A stretch of DNA of 64,000 bases from Actinomycetes bacterium. Its GTDB lineage: Bacteria > Actinomycetota > Acidimicrobiia > Acidimicrobiales > RAAP-2. Below are positions 1-8,781 of this stretch, in pieces (within the stretch, counting starts at the first letter, position 1; every line of letters begins with the position of its first letter). The translations under genes were made by a program, and so were the position numbers. The stretch lies in contig JAJYVS010000011.1 in assembly GCA_021791895.1 (NCBI GenBank), positions 1 to 64,000 of the forward strand, written 5' to 3'. The notes beneath the pieces were generated by a model. It was not told the DNA's origin. It made no database searches and saw only the letters and a program-made list of their open reading frames with translations.

Positions 1-2
1 GC

Positions 3-425
3 CTTGAACTCCGGGGTGAACGACCGACGGGGACGGGCCTTCTTCCGTTCCATGGTGTCCATGATGGGCATCCTCTCCGGCGCTTCGCGCCTGATGGTGG
101 ATGTCCGTCAAACCGGAGCAAGCCCATTCAGGCTGACATTCAGGGGCTGCAGCAGGACTTCTCGTCGCTCCAGAAGGATGAGTCCGCACTGCAGAACTAC
201 AGGGCTCCAAACACCCCTACGCAGAGCGACATCACTAATGCATTGGGAAGCGCGACCGGAGCGATCAAGACGGCTATCACCCTGGCCAATGCGGACATCA
301 ACGAGGTGAACGGCTATGTCTCCACCGCATACCAATACGCTGCCAGCGCTTATGCCGCTGGTTCGTGTGGGACACCTCCTCCAACGCCAACACCGCAGCT
401 CCCGGTCTCCAGTGGAAGTTCATGA
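3..425 (+). CDS. hypothetical protein, 5' end cut by window or frameshift
   Basis: This frame is open from the window edge to a TGA at 423-425. The last ~100 residues read like real protein: a polar helix rich in Gln, Asp and Ala (IQADIQGLQQDFSSLQKDE), a second Ala/Thr helix, and a Pro/Thr/Ser tail (PPPTPTPQLP). The first ~35 codons look unlike protein, whereas frame 1 from the TTG at 4 gives a plausible hydrophobic start, so a frameshift near 110-130 is possible. The helical part with a Pro-rich tail fits a secreted or membrane-anchored coiled-coil protein. No family is recognised. It precedes three co-oriented genes and may be the tail of the same transcription unit. Confidence 0.45.
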   Translation, partial: LELRGERPTGTGLLPFHGVHDGHPLRRFAPDGGCPSNRSKPIQADIQGLQQDFSSLQKDESALQNYRAPNTPTQSDITNALGSATGAIKTAITLANADINEVNGYVSTAYQYAASAYAAGSCGTPPPTPTPQLPVSSGSS

Positions 426-467
426 GTCAAACCCACCGCCCTAGCACTCGCAGAGCGATGATGGGCT

Positions 468-809
468 GTGCAGCTCACGTGTCCCGCCTGCGGACTGACA
501 TTTCCTACTGAAGCCCGGACCAACACGCGGTGCCGGCGGTGTCGAAAGGTCGTGTCGGTCTCCCGCCAGACCGGCTCCCCGTTGCCCTCATCTAGCGAAT
601 CCCCAGTCGAGACGTTCGATGAGAGTACGACCATCCCCGGCCAAGTCCTCGCCGGACTGGGGCTGGCCGGGGCAGGGGCAGTCGCCGTCTGCTACGGCTG
701 GAGCCGACGATCCGGAAGTGCCGGAAAACTCGATGGGGCCGCCTGGGGGTGGTGCCTCTTCGGTGCCTGCCTGGTCGCCGCTGGGCTCTGGGTCCTGGTC
801 CGCAGCTGA
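468..809 (+). CDS. small zinc-ribbon protein with two membrane segments
   Basis: A 113-residue protein starting at GTG 468. The N-terminus holds two CxxC knuckles (CPAC near residue 5 and CRRC near residue 22), the layout of a zinc ribbon. A Ser/Pro linker follows, then two hydrophobic stretches (about residues 58-75, AGLGLAGAGAVAVCYGW, and 92-110) that should cross the membrane. The ribbon would sit on the cytoplasmic side. Such small ribbon-plus-membrane proteins are common in actinobacterial accessory regions and have no known function. It lies 40 bases upstream of the next small gene and may be cotranscribed with it. Confidence 0.6.
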   Translation: MQLTCPACGLTFPTEARTNTRCRRCRKVVSVSRQTGSPLPSSSESPVETFDESTTIPGQVLAGLGLAGAGAVAVCYGWSRRSGSAGKLDGAAWGWCLFGACLVAAGLWVLVRS

Positions 810-849
810 CGCTTGCGTGGACGCTCTAGCGAACGTATGTTCGTGACGC

Positions 850-1038
850 ATGGACAGCTACCAGCTGGAGAACTTGAGGCGCAGCCTGGCCATGCTGCCT
901 CCGCACGCCGCCGGCCTCGGCCGTGAGGAGGCCATGCAGCTGCTGGCCGAGCTACAAGAGATGGACCGGCGCTTCCGGGACCTGCGGGAGGGGCTGCTGG
1001 CGCTCGTCCAGCTCACTTCGTCCGGAGAGTCACCCTGA
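850..1038 (+). CDS. small helical protein, unknown function
   Basis: A 62-residue protein with an ATG start, predicted to be nearly all helix. A charged amphipathic stretch (AMQLLAELQEMDRRFRDLREGLLALVQL, given here only as its span, residues about 28-56) looks like a dimerising coiled coil. There are no cysteines and no signal peptide, so it is probably cytoplasmic. It sits between the zinc-ribbon gene and the secreted peptidase gene on the same strand. No family is recognised; coding potential rests on clean codon usage and position. Confidence 0.55.
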   Translation: MDSYQLENLRRSLAMLPPHAAGLGREEAMQLLAELQEMDRRFRDLREGLLALVQLTSSGESP

Positions 1039-1094
1039 GCGAGTCCTATGTCCTCCGCTTCAGACGACGGGAAGGTCCCTAGGATTCGCCTTCG

Positions 1095-3055
1095 GTGATC
1101 CCGTTTCGTCGGGCTCTGGCAGCTGCGGTGATCGTGGTGGTTTTGGCCGGGGTCTCGGCGGTGATCATCGCCGTCTCCCCGGCCGCCGCCAGCACCACAA
1201 GTCAGATCCCGGTCACCCGGATCTACGGCACCGATGCCATCGGGACCTCCATCGCGGTATCCCAAACCGAGTTTCCGAGTGCCGGCTCGGCCAATGCCGT
1301 CGTGCTCGCCCGTTCCGACTTCTTCGCAGACGCCTTGGCTGGCGGCCCGCTGGCGGCCAAGGTCGGAGGACCCCTCCTCATCACCCCGGGTGCGGACCAG
1401 AGCTCGACCATCGACCCCCGGGTGCTGGCCGAGATCCAACGGGTGCTCCCAGTGGGAAGGACCGTCTACATCCTGGGCGGGGTCCTCGCCCTGAGCCCCA
1501 CCATCGACGCCACGCTCCAATCGCTCGGCTATATCACCCAGCGGATCGCCGGCTCCGACGAGTACGCCACCGCGGTCGACATCGCCGAGCAGCTGGGGAA
1601 TCCGACCACGATCTTCGAGGCCACCGGGCTCAACTTTCCCGACGCCCTGTCGGCGGTCCCCGCAGCCATCGCAACCGGTGGGGCCATCCTGTTGACCGAC
1701 GGGGCGACCCAATCGCTCGAGACAGGCCTGTACCTACTCGCCCACCCGGGCGACACCCGCTATGCCATCGGCGGCCCATTGGCCGCCTACGGGGCGGACC
1801 CAGGGGCGACTCCGGTCTACGGCCAGGACCTCTACGGCACCTCGGCTGCCGTGGCCAGCACGTTCTTCCCCGGCGCCACCAGCTTCGGAGCTGCGACCGG
1901 AACAAACTTCCCCGACGCCCTCTCGGGGGGTGCCTTCATGGGGGCACCGGCCGAACGGGGTCCCTTGCTGCTCGTGCAATCGTCAGGACCGCTTCCGGGT
2001 CCCATCGCCAGCTACCTGGGCACCGTCGCTTCTGGGTTGACCAAGGATTCCTGTTCGGTGGGCCGCTGGCGGTCGGCAGCGACGTGCTGGCCGAGTTGGA
2101 GTCGACCGGCGGATCATCGACGCCTCCACCCTCTACCCCAACCCCTGTGGTGGTGACGACAACCTCCTTGCCAGGCGGCACGGTCGGCACGTCATACTCG
2201 GCGAACCTCTCAGCTTCCGGTGGGACCCCGCCGTACTCGTGGGTGGTCACGTCCGGATCGCTCCCTGCCGGCCTGACCCTCTCCGCGGGCGGTGCGATCA
2301 CCGGCACGCCGACGACGCAGGGGACCGAGAACTTTACGGTGCAGGTGACCGATTCGACGACTCCGACGCCGCAGACGGCGAGCCAGGCCCTCTCGATTGC
2401 TGTCTCGCCCCCCGCAGTTGTGACCACCACTGGCACATCGTCCAACTGGTCCGGCTACGTGGCCGAGAGCGGGCCTTTTACGGCCGTGACGGGGACGTTC
2501 ACCGTCCCACGACTGCTAGCCGGAACGCCTCCCTCAGATCTCATGGGTGAGTGGGTAGGAATCGGTGGGACCGGTCCAACCCGACTAATCCAGGCCGGCG
2601 TCTCAGAGCAGAGCCTGCCGAGCAATACGAACTACTTCGTCATAACACCGTGGTGGGAGGTCTTTCCCGATCTGCCACAACAGACGATCAACACCGTTGT
2701 CGTCGCGCCAGGCGACTTGGTGACCGTGACGATCGAGGAGATCGCGTCCAACGACTGGCAAATCGCTCTCGTGGACGATAGCAACGGCGAGGGTTTTTCG
2801 ATCGATGTGACGTATTTGATTCCAGGCGGGTCAGCCGAGTGGATAGTCGAGGCTCCGGCGACATCGACTGGGATCGTTCCCCTCGCCCCATTTAGTCCGG
2901 CCATAACCTTTTCGAACCTCCGATTCATGGGCTCGGATACCCAACAAGTGGAACTGTTCATGGTCCAAGCCGGGAGTCAGGTTTCAACCCCTTCGAGCCT
3001 TGACTCGACTGGGTTCAACGTGGCCTACGGCTCAGCCGGCCCTCCACCGCCTTAG
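1095..3055 (+). pseudogene. secreted fusion: cell-wall-binding repeats + Ig-like domain + G1 glutamic peptidase, frameshifted
   Basis: Translation starts at GTG 1095 with a signal peptide (FRRALAAAVIVVVLAGV, cut near Ala-Ala-Ser ~33). Three cell wall-binding repeats of the CWB2 type follow, with FFADALAGGPLAA, NFPDALSAVPAA and NFPDALSGGAFMG cores. Near 2041-2048 the frame is lost: one missing base would join ASGLTK to FLFGGPLAVGSDVL, which completes repeat 3. The second frame then encodes an Ig-like He_PIG domain (SLPAGLTLSAGG, ITGTPT) and a peptidase A4/G1 (eqolisin) domain opening with SSNWSGYV. Both residues of the G1 dyad are visible: Gln in LIQAGV and Glu in AEWIVEAP. The restored protein would be about 653 residues. 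The shift could be a genuine mutation or a sequencing error; no slippery heptamer is present. Confidence 0.75.
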
Positions 3056-3131
3056 TACTCCTTGCCTCCAACTGAACAAGAGGCATAGGACGATGTTCGG
3101 ATCGAACTGAGTCAACGAAAGATAAGACGCT

Positions 3132-3320
3132 GTGGTGGAACTTGGGGAGTGGAGCGTGCTCGTGGAGGTGCCGTCCGGGATTCCGGACGAGGTTGCGGAT
3201 GCCGTGTCGGCGGCGGTGATGGCAGCGCTCCGACGCTGGGCCGAGGGTGCGGAAGAGCGGATCGGTCTAGAGACGGTGGTCACAGTCCGGGTGCTGGCCA
3301 AGGATCTCGCAGGGCTCTAG
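3132..3320 (+). CDS. small hypothetical protein
   Basis: A 62-residue protein starting at GTG 3132, with an alternating hydrophobic start (WSVLVEVPSGI), a helix (DEVADAVSAAVMAALRRWAEGAEE) and a closing strand (ETVVTVRVLAKDL), the order of a small beta-alpha-beta fold. It has no signal peptide and no cysteine. The arrangement looks like a genuine folded domain, but no family is recognised. It stands alone between the frameshifted peptidase and the large lipoprotein. Confidence 0.45.
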   Translation: MVELGEWSVLVEVPSGIPDEVADAVSAAVMAALRRWAEGAEERIGLETVVTVRVLAKDLAGL

Positions 3321-3542
3321 CGCACAAAGGGGCTCTTGGCTTCCATTGGATCGAATCCCTTGCGATGGCCGCCGGGAACGAAGAGTCGTAATATTCGCCA
3401 AACCTTCGGCATCGTCATTTCCAAGATTGGTTGGGAGCGCAAAATGCGGAGCTCGATCCGAAGTTGGCAGCCGTCTCCGCCGCCTGCGTCACAGACTAGC
3501 CAGCATGTTCGGATCGCAAGGACCACGCTCAAGAATGAGTCA

Positions 3543-5780
3543 ATGCGCCTGAGTTACTCACGTCGCTTCGCAGTGGTCATGGCGACTATCTCGCTTCTAG
3601 GTGCCGCTTCGTGCGGCACAGAAGTAGGGCAATCCAAGAGCCAACGAGCCCGATCAACTCTTGACAGCTTTCGCAACATTGCTCATGGCGTTGTGGCGGA
3701 CCAAAAGAAAGCCCTACCGGTTGTGAGCCACCAACTGGATGATTTGAAGGCACTGCTCCAAGGGATTGTGAAGACCACGTCGTCGACTCGACCTACGATC
3801 CCTCTCTCTTCACCCAAGATCCAAGCCATCCTCTTCGACACCAACCAGCTTCTTCAGGTTGACGCCACGCCGAGCGCCACCTCGGCTGCTCGTGCAGCTA
3901 TCTCAGTTCTGAGAGCGGCGCCACTCGCTCCGAAGGTCATTCACAAACGGATCGGTCAGAATCAAGAGCTACAGACCCTCTTTACCTCGACGAAGGCTAC
4001 TGTCGTAGCCGAAGGCGCATCCTTTGAAGCGGCAAGACGGTCCCTGGCTTCCGCTTCGCCGGCCAGCTCGCTCTCAGTTCCGGCTCGCCAGAGCAACAGT
4101 CCGAACATCGTTCTTCTGCGGGCCACTTCGCGGCGAGCGCCCGTCCTGTTGGCTAGCTCCCGAGGCGGTGGGTTGATCGGCGAGCTCTCCTCCGATCTCT
4201 CGGCGGTCCAGAGCGCGGTTTCCTCGTCCGTGAATGTCCTCACATCTGAGGAGCGCGCGGCGGGGCAATCCGTCGTCAATGCGGCCGCGACGGGGCTTGG
4301 TGATGCTGCGAACGGCGTTGTCACAGCTGGAAACCAGGCTTTATCTGCGATTACCGGTGCCGCATCGTCTGCAGCTACCTGGTTCGTCGACAACTCAGGC
4401 GCGATCGCCGATGCTGCGAACTTAGTAGCGACCGCCTGTGGTGCCGTTGCTCTCGGTGCCGCCTTGACCGTGGTCGGAGCGCCAGTCGCAGCGATAGCGG
4501 GAGCCTGCGCTCTCATTGCAAGCGGAGTTGGAGCTGTCGCTACTGCCGTCAACCCCCACCTCACCCTGGGACAGAAGGCCCTCGGGATCAGCCTTGACGT
4601 TGTAAGCGGGATGACTGGCGTTGCGGCGTTCCGGCTCGCCGACCCGGTTGTAATCGCGGCCGATTCCGGGTCTCTCGCGACCGCAGATGGCGTCGTGGGC
4701 TTCAGCGAAACAATCACCGCACCAGGTTTGTTTACCGAAGCGGAGGCTCAGCTCGTCAGCGACGAGGCAGCGCTAACCGCCAGCACCATCAAGCTCTCAC
4801 AGACGGCGGCGGTGCAACAGGGTGCGGCGAACCTCGTTCAGGCGATCACTCGGTCGATCGGGTCTGGTACCAACACTCTGGGGCTGCTCGTCAACTCGTT
4901 TACAGACCTGAACACAGCGATCGGCTCAGTCGTGCCAATCGTGGGCGCGATGCTTGGCACCTATTTCGGAAACAGTCCCAACTCAGAAGCAGAAACCTTG
5001 GCCTGCCAGGCGCTGCGTAGCCAAGCCAGGCTCACAAACGAGGATCATTGCCAAGCCACCATTGTCACGGTCTCATCAATCGATCCTGATTATCTCGTCG
5101 TGAGCGTCGGGTACTACACGCCGCAGGGTCAGCCGGACTCGGATAACGGCGGAACGCTCATTGACCTGCACAATGACACAGTCCTCGCCGGCCCAAACAG
5201 CCTTCTTGGTAGTTGTCAGTTAGGGGGTTGGGTGCCGCCTCCGACGGTTCCCCCAGCAGTCCTTTCGAGTCTGGGCCTCCCGACGAGTTGTAGTTCATCG
5301 AACACCACAACGACGACTGCACCTCAGAGCACGCCGTACTTCTTGGAGTGTTCCTATGGTCCTCCACAGAACTCGCCAACAGTCGGAGGTCCTCCGGTGA
5401 TGCGACCCAATCAGATTCTCGGACCGTGTGGCGTGGGGTTTGCATCCGAAAACGGGTTCCAATTGTTGGGACTCGGTTGGACATCATGGAATTCAACGGG
5501 CGCAGCCGGTGCTGGCACTTACACGGTGAACTCCTGCACTCCGAGCTGCGCTGCAGGAAGCCAACTTAGTTATCCGGTTAACTTGATGCTTTCGACTCCC
5601 AAGCTTGTCGGTGGGTTGAATGTCTTCACCACGATGACGATCCAATTCAGTGGAGCCATCCCTGCCGCTGTCAATGCGCCGAGCGACTTTGGTGCCGTGG
5701 AAACGGATCCATCGGACTACGTGTTGACATTGCCGAATATCTGTGCACCGGCCGGTGGTCAAACCGCGGGCGGGTGCTGA
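3543..5780 (+). CDS. large orphan lipoprotein
   Basis: The open frame begins at 3336, but the ATG at 3543 is preferred because it gives a textbook lipoprotein signal: basic start, hydrophobic core (FAVVMATISLLGAA) and lipobox LGAASC with Cys about residue 23. The mature part of ~720 residues begins with Gln/Ser/Lys-rich helices, followed by a long Ala/Val-rich low-charge section (about residues 250-400) with several segments hydrophobic enough to insert in a membrane. The C-terminal third is Thr/Ser/Pro and Cys-rich and resembles an extracellular beta domain. The hydrophobic centre recalls pore or pretoxin segments of secreted effectors, but this is only a resemblance. Codon usage looks less GC-biased than in the core genes, which fits acquisition by transfer. 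Confidence 0.7.
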   Translation: MRLSYSRRFAVVMATISLLGAASCGTEVGQSKSQRARSTLDSFRNIAHGVVADQKKALPVVSHQLDDLKALLQGIVKTTSSTRPTIPLSSPKIQAILFDTNQLLQVDATPSATSAARAAISVLRAAPLAPKVIHKRIGQNQELQTLFTSTKATVVAEGASFEAARRSLASASPASSLSVPARQSNSPNIVLLRATSRRAPVLLASSRGGGLIGELSSDLSAVQSAVSSSVNVLTSEERAAGQSVVNAAATGLGDAANGVVTAGNQALSAITGAASSAATWFVDNSGAIADAANLVATACGAVALGAALTVVGAPVAAIAGACALIASGVGAVATAVNPHLTLGQKALGISLDVVSGMTGVAAFRLADPVVIAADSGSLATADGVVGFSETITAPGLFTEAEAQLVSDEAALTASTIKLSQTAAVQQGAANLVQAITRSIGSGTNTLGLLVNSFTDLNTAIGSVVPIVGAMLGTYFGNSPNSEAETLACQALRSQARLTNEDHCQATIVTVSSIDPDYLVVSVGYYTPQGQPDSDNGGTLIDLHNDTVLAGPNSLLGSCQLGGWVPPPTVPPAVLSSLGLPTSCSSSNTTTTTAPQSTPYFLECSYGPPQNSPTVGGPPVMRPNQILGPCGVGFASENGFQLLGLGWTSWNSTGAAGAGTYTVNSCTPSCAAGSQLSYPVNLMLSTPKLVGGLNVFTTMTIQFSGAIPAAVNAPSDFGAVETDPSDYVLTLPNICAPAGGQTAGGC

Positions 5781-6025
5781 ACAGAATCTGGTGACCCGAA
5801 GGCCACCCGGAGGCGCTCCTTGGGGAGCCAATACTTGGATCAGGAACGATCATGTTCTTCTACAGCAAGCCGCCGAAGTAACTGAGTCGGCGTCCCGCTT
5901 CCTGTCCCCGCCTTCGGTCCGCTTCCCGCCCCGCTGGCTGGCTGGCCCCTCCTTCTCTCCCGGTCCCGTGTCCCCGGTTCCGGTCCGTCCGCGTCCCGTG
6001 CTCTCTCTCTCCCGGACGATGCGAG

Positions 6026-6098
6026 TGGGCCGTAGAGGACTCGAACCTCTGACCCCTTGCGCGTCATGCAAGTGCGCTACCAGCTGCGCCAACGGCCC
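6026..6098 (-). tRNA. tRNA-Val(GAC)
   Basis: The minus strand folds as a complete cloverleaf: acceptor GGGCCGT pairing with ACGGCCC, D arm GCGC/GCGC, anticodon stem CTTGC/GCAAG with loop ATGACGC (anticodon GAC), T arm AGAGG/CCTCT with TTCGAGT, and discriminator A. CCA is not encoded. Its 3' end faces the accessory block at 1-5.8 kb. Confidence 0.95.
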
Positions 6099-6264
6099 CG
6101 GAGAGGTCAGCCTATCCCGTCCACCGACTTCTCGACCCCGAGCCGACACCCACGCGAACTCGCTCGGCCCGGGAAGTCAGTCCCGATCCTCCGCGAATCG
6201 GATCCCCGACGATCCTGCAGAACGTGATGATCGTGGCGCCGACCGGCTGGCGCGCCGAGAGTCG

Positions 6265-7281
6265 CTACGGCGTCCCCCCTCCGCCCACCTCGAGCACGGC
6301 GGCCCCGACCAGCCGGTCGTGAGCGAGATCGCCGAGGGCGATGTCGGCGGCCTCCAACGGGTAGGGCGTCGTGGTGGCCACCACGCCGAGGCGGGGCGCG
6401 AGGCGCAGGAGCTCCTGGCCGTCGGCCCTCGTGTTGGCCGTGACGCTCCGCACCGAGCGTTCGTCGAACAGGTGGTCGGCATAGCTGAGGGACGGGATGT
6501 CACTCAGGTGGATCCCGGCGATGGCCAGCGTCCCGCCCGGCCCAAGGGCTTCCAGGCAGGCCGGTACCAGCTCGCCGGCCGGGGCGAACAGGACTGCGGC
6601 GTCGAGCGGTTCGGGGGACCGGTCGGCCGCCCCTCCGACCCAGGTTGCCCCGAGCTCCCGGGCCAGGGTCTGGGCCTCGGTCGAGCGGGTCGCGACGTAG
6701 AGCTCGGCCCCCTCGGCCAGCGCGATCTGGGCCGCGAGGTGGGCCGAGCCGCCGAAGCCGTAGAGGCCGAGCCGGCCACCGGGCGGCAACCGGGCTGCCC
6801 GGAGTGCGCGGTAGCCGATGATGCCGGCACACAGGAGCGGGGCTGCCTGGTCGTCGGAGAGCTCGTCGGGGAGTCGGTAGACGTAGCGTTCGTCGGCCAA
6901 GGCCGCCTCGGCGTAGCCGCCGTCGTGGTCCCAGCCCGTGAAGGTGGCGTCGGGGCAGAGGTTCTCCTGGCCCCGTCGGCAGAACCGACAGGCGCCGCAA
7001 GTCGAGGCCAGCCAGGCCACCCCGACCCGATCGCCGAGATCGAAGCGCCGGGCTCCGGGGCCGAGGGCATCGACGATCCCGACCACCTCGTGGCCCGGCA
7101 CGACCCGTTCCCGGTGGACGGCGAGGTCACCCTCGGCCACGTGGAGATCGGTCCGACAGACTCCGCACGCGCGGACCCGGAGCCGGATCTGCCCCGGACC
7201 GGGTTGGGGGGCCGCCAACTCGGTCAGTTCGAGCGGCCCGCTGTCGATGGGCCCCGGATGGACGACCTGCCACGCCCGCAC
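6265..7281 (-). CDS. zinc-dependent alcohol dehydrogenase (AdhA-like MDR family)
   Basis: A 338-residue medium-chain dehydrogenase oxidising or reducing alcohols/aldehydes with NAD(P). The GTG at 7281 is chosen because the family begins with the MRAW-type strand. The catalytic zinc site is seen as CGVCRTDLH (Cys39) and GHEVVG (His64, Glu65). The structural zinc loop has four cysteines in CGACRFC and ENLC (about residues 95-109). A Rossmann fold with [10 protein letters not shown] lies near residue 175. The gene starts 22 bases after the exonuclease gene stop on the same strand, so the two may share a transcript. Substrate is unknown. Confidence 0.9.
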   Translation of the reverse strand: MRAWQVVHPGPIDSGPLELTELAAPQPGPGQIRLRVRACGVCRTDLHVAEGDLAVHRERVVPGHEVVGIVDALGPGARRFDLGDRVGVAWLASTCGACRFCRRGQENLCPDATFTGWDHDGGYAEAALADERYVYRLPDELSDDQAAPLLCAGIIGYRALRAARLPPGGRLGLYGFGGSAHLAAQIALAEGAELYVATRSTEAQTLARELGATWVGGAADRSPEPLDAAVLFAPAGELVPACLEALGPGGTLAIAGIHLSDIPSLSYADHLFDERSVRSVTANTRADGQELLRLAPRLGVVATTTPYPLEAADIALGDLAHDRLVGAAVLEVGGGGTP

Positions 7282-7303
7282 CGGACCATCGTCGCGCCCC
7301 GGT

Positions 7304-8110
7304 CTACGCGGCGCCCGCCTCCGACCCGAGCGGTCCGGCAAGCGGCCAACAGACCTCGGCCGGGTCGAGCCCCACAAGCCCCCGGCTCCGGCGCCAGCGG
7401 TCGTAGGAGACGGCCCACGTCCGGTGGTACTCGGCCTGCGCCGCGTGCAGCTCGAAGGCCGAGGTGGACGACAGCTCCTCGTATTGCTGGCCCATCGCGA
7501 GGAGCACGGCCGCGGCCGCCTCGGCGTCGCACTCGGCACTGTGGGCCTGGCGCATGGTCACCCCGTAGACGCGGCAGAGGTCGACCAAGGTCCGACGACC
7601 CGGCCGGTAGGGGTCGACGTGGCGGTCGAGGACGAGGGCGTCGAGCGCCGGGCCCCGCCAGCCCCGGTCGACCAGCCCCCTGCCGTCGCGGGCCCGGCTC
7701 AGGACGTCGACGATCGTGAGGTCGAAGTCCAGCTTGATCCCGACCACCGGAACCCCCAGGCCGCTCGCCGACACGAGGGCGGAGACCACCACCTCGACCG
7801 CCTGATCGAGCGCCATCCCCTCTCGTCTCGCCCGTTCGTCGGTGATGCCGTGGATCGCGATCGCCTCGGGCGGGATCGGTCGAGCCGGGTCGACGATGCG
7901 GACCGTCCGCTCGAGGATCGCACCCGCTCGCATCCGAACCAACGCGAACGAGACCGGGACGTCGCTGAACCGATCGACCCCGGTCGTCTCGAGGTCGAAG
8001 CACAGCAGCTCACCCTCGGTCCATATCGCCGGCCACGACGGGGCCGCTGCGAGCGACAGGTCGAAGAGGGAGAGCTGTGCCGGATCGCTCCGGAGCCGGT
8101 TCCCCCTCAC
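7304..8110 (-). CDS. DEDDh 3'-5' exonuclease (DnaQ/RNase T fold)
   Basis: A 268-residue protein with all signs of the DEDDh exonuclease superfamily: Exo I DLETTG (Asp39, Glu41), HGIT before the helix near residue 88, Exo [10 protein letters not shown] (Asp around 128-130) and Exo [13 protein letters not shown] (His190, Asp195). Such stand-alone proteins resemble the proofreading subunit of DNA polymerase III and may act in repair or RNA processing. A ~30-residue N-terminal extension with QLSLFDL resembles a beta-clamp binding motif, which would link it to the replisome (inference). It is close to the Erm-like gene upstream (24 bases). Confidence 0.85.
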   Translation of the reverse strand: MRGNRLRSDPAQLSLFDLSLAAAPSWPAIWTEGELLCFDLETTGVDRFSDVPVSFALVRMRAGAILERTVRIVDPARPIPPEAIAIHGITDERARREGMALDQAVEVVVSALVSASGLGVPVVGIKLDFDLTIVDVLSRARDGRGLVDRGWRGPALDALVLDRHVDPYRPGRRTLVDLCRVYGVTMRQAHSAECDAEAAAAVLLAMGQQYEELSSTSAFELHAAQAEYHRTWAVSYDRWRRSRGLVGLDPAEVCWPLAGPLGSEAGAA

Positions 8111-8134
8111 CGACGTCGAGCTTGGCAGGGGGCC

Positions 8135-8722
8135 TCAGCCGGCCGGTGGATCCCCCTTACGGAGCCGGCGAGCGGGTTCGTGCCGCCAGCGCCGGCGAAT
8201 CCGGAGCACGGCGGCGTCCCGAGCCGGTGCCGGGCGGAACGAGCGTGACGGGACGCGCAGCCCCAGCGACACGTCGAACTGTCCTCCCCATCGGTGGGCA
8301 CCGGCCGGCGCACCCGTACACCATCGCCGAGCGATGTGACGCGGCAGCACCAGATCGGCAGCAACCAGGCGGCTCCCGGGGGCTACCAACCGCCGCACCA
8401 GGGCCATCGCGATGGCGAAGGGCGGGTTGGCGACCACCCGGAACTCCCGACGCGGCAGTCGGAGATCGGACGCGTCGGCAGCCACGATCACGACCGGGTC
8501 GTCGGCGAAGCGCCGCCGGAGGGTCCCGATCCTCGACGGGTGGATCTCGACGGCAATGACCGACGCTCCCGAGGCCAGGAGCGCCCGGGTCAGGACACCG
8601 TTGCCGGCACCCACGTCGAGCACGAGATCTCCTGGGCCGATCTGGGCGGCGGCCACGATCCGGGCCGCCCAGCCCCTATCGAGTTGGTGCCACCCCCATT
8701 GCCGCGCCGGTTCGGCGCGCAC
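8135..8722 (-). CDS. Erm-like 23S rRNA adenine-N6 methyltransferase
   Basis: A 195-residue SAM-dependent methylase of the KsgA/Erm family. The opening QWGWHQLD matches the actinobacterial Erm start rather than KsgA (GQHFL). SAM motif I is VLDVGAGNG (residues 34-42), the acidic end of strand 2 is EIHP (59-62), and the catalytic NPPF lies at residues 99-102. It is shorter than typical Erm (about 250) because the C-terminal helical domain is reduced. The known role of the family is methylation of A2058 of 23S rRNA, giving macrolide-lincosamide-streptogramin B resistance. Start is the GTG at 8722. Confidence 0.8.
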   Translation of the reverse strand: MRAEPARQWGWHQLDRGWAARIVAAAQIGPGDLVLDVGAGNGVLTRALLASGASVIAVEIHPSRIGTLRRRFADDPVVIVAADASDLRLPRREFRVVANPPFAIAMALVRRLVAPGSRLVAADLVLPRHIARRWCTGAPAGAHRWGGQFDVSLGLRVPSRSFRPAPARDAAVLRIRRRWRHEPARRLRKGDPPAG

Positions 8723-8781
8723 GGAACATCACGGCGAAGACCACCGGGTGCCATGCTACCGGCCGGTTCGCCCCGACGTGG

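Noticed and set aside
923-2030. Open frame in front of the Ig-like/peptidase part in the same frame
   Set aside because: It encodes Arg/Gly/Pro-rich shadow sequence; the CWB2 repeats in the other frame are the real product up to the frameshift near 2045.
2035-2055. Programmed ribosomal frameshift in the CWB2-peptidase gene
   Set aside because: No slippery heptamer, stem-loop or other recoding signal is visible; a simple one-base loss explains the data.
5743-7719. 658-codon plus-strand frame across tRNA-Val and the alcohol dehydrogenase
   Set aside because: It crosses a tRNA gene and opposes a clear dehydrogenase; it is a shadow.
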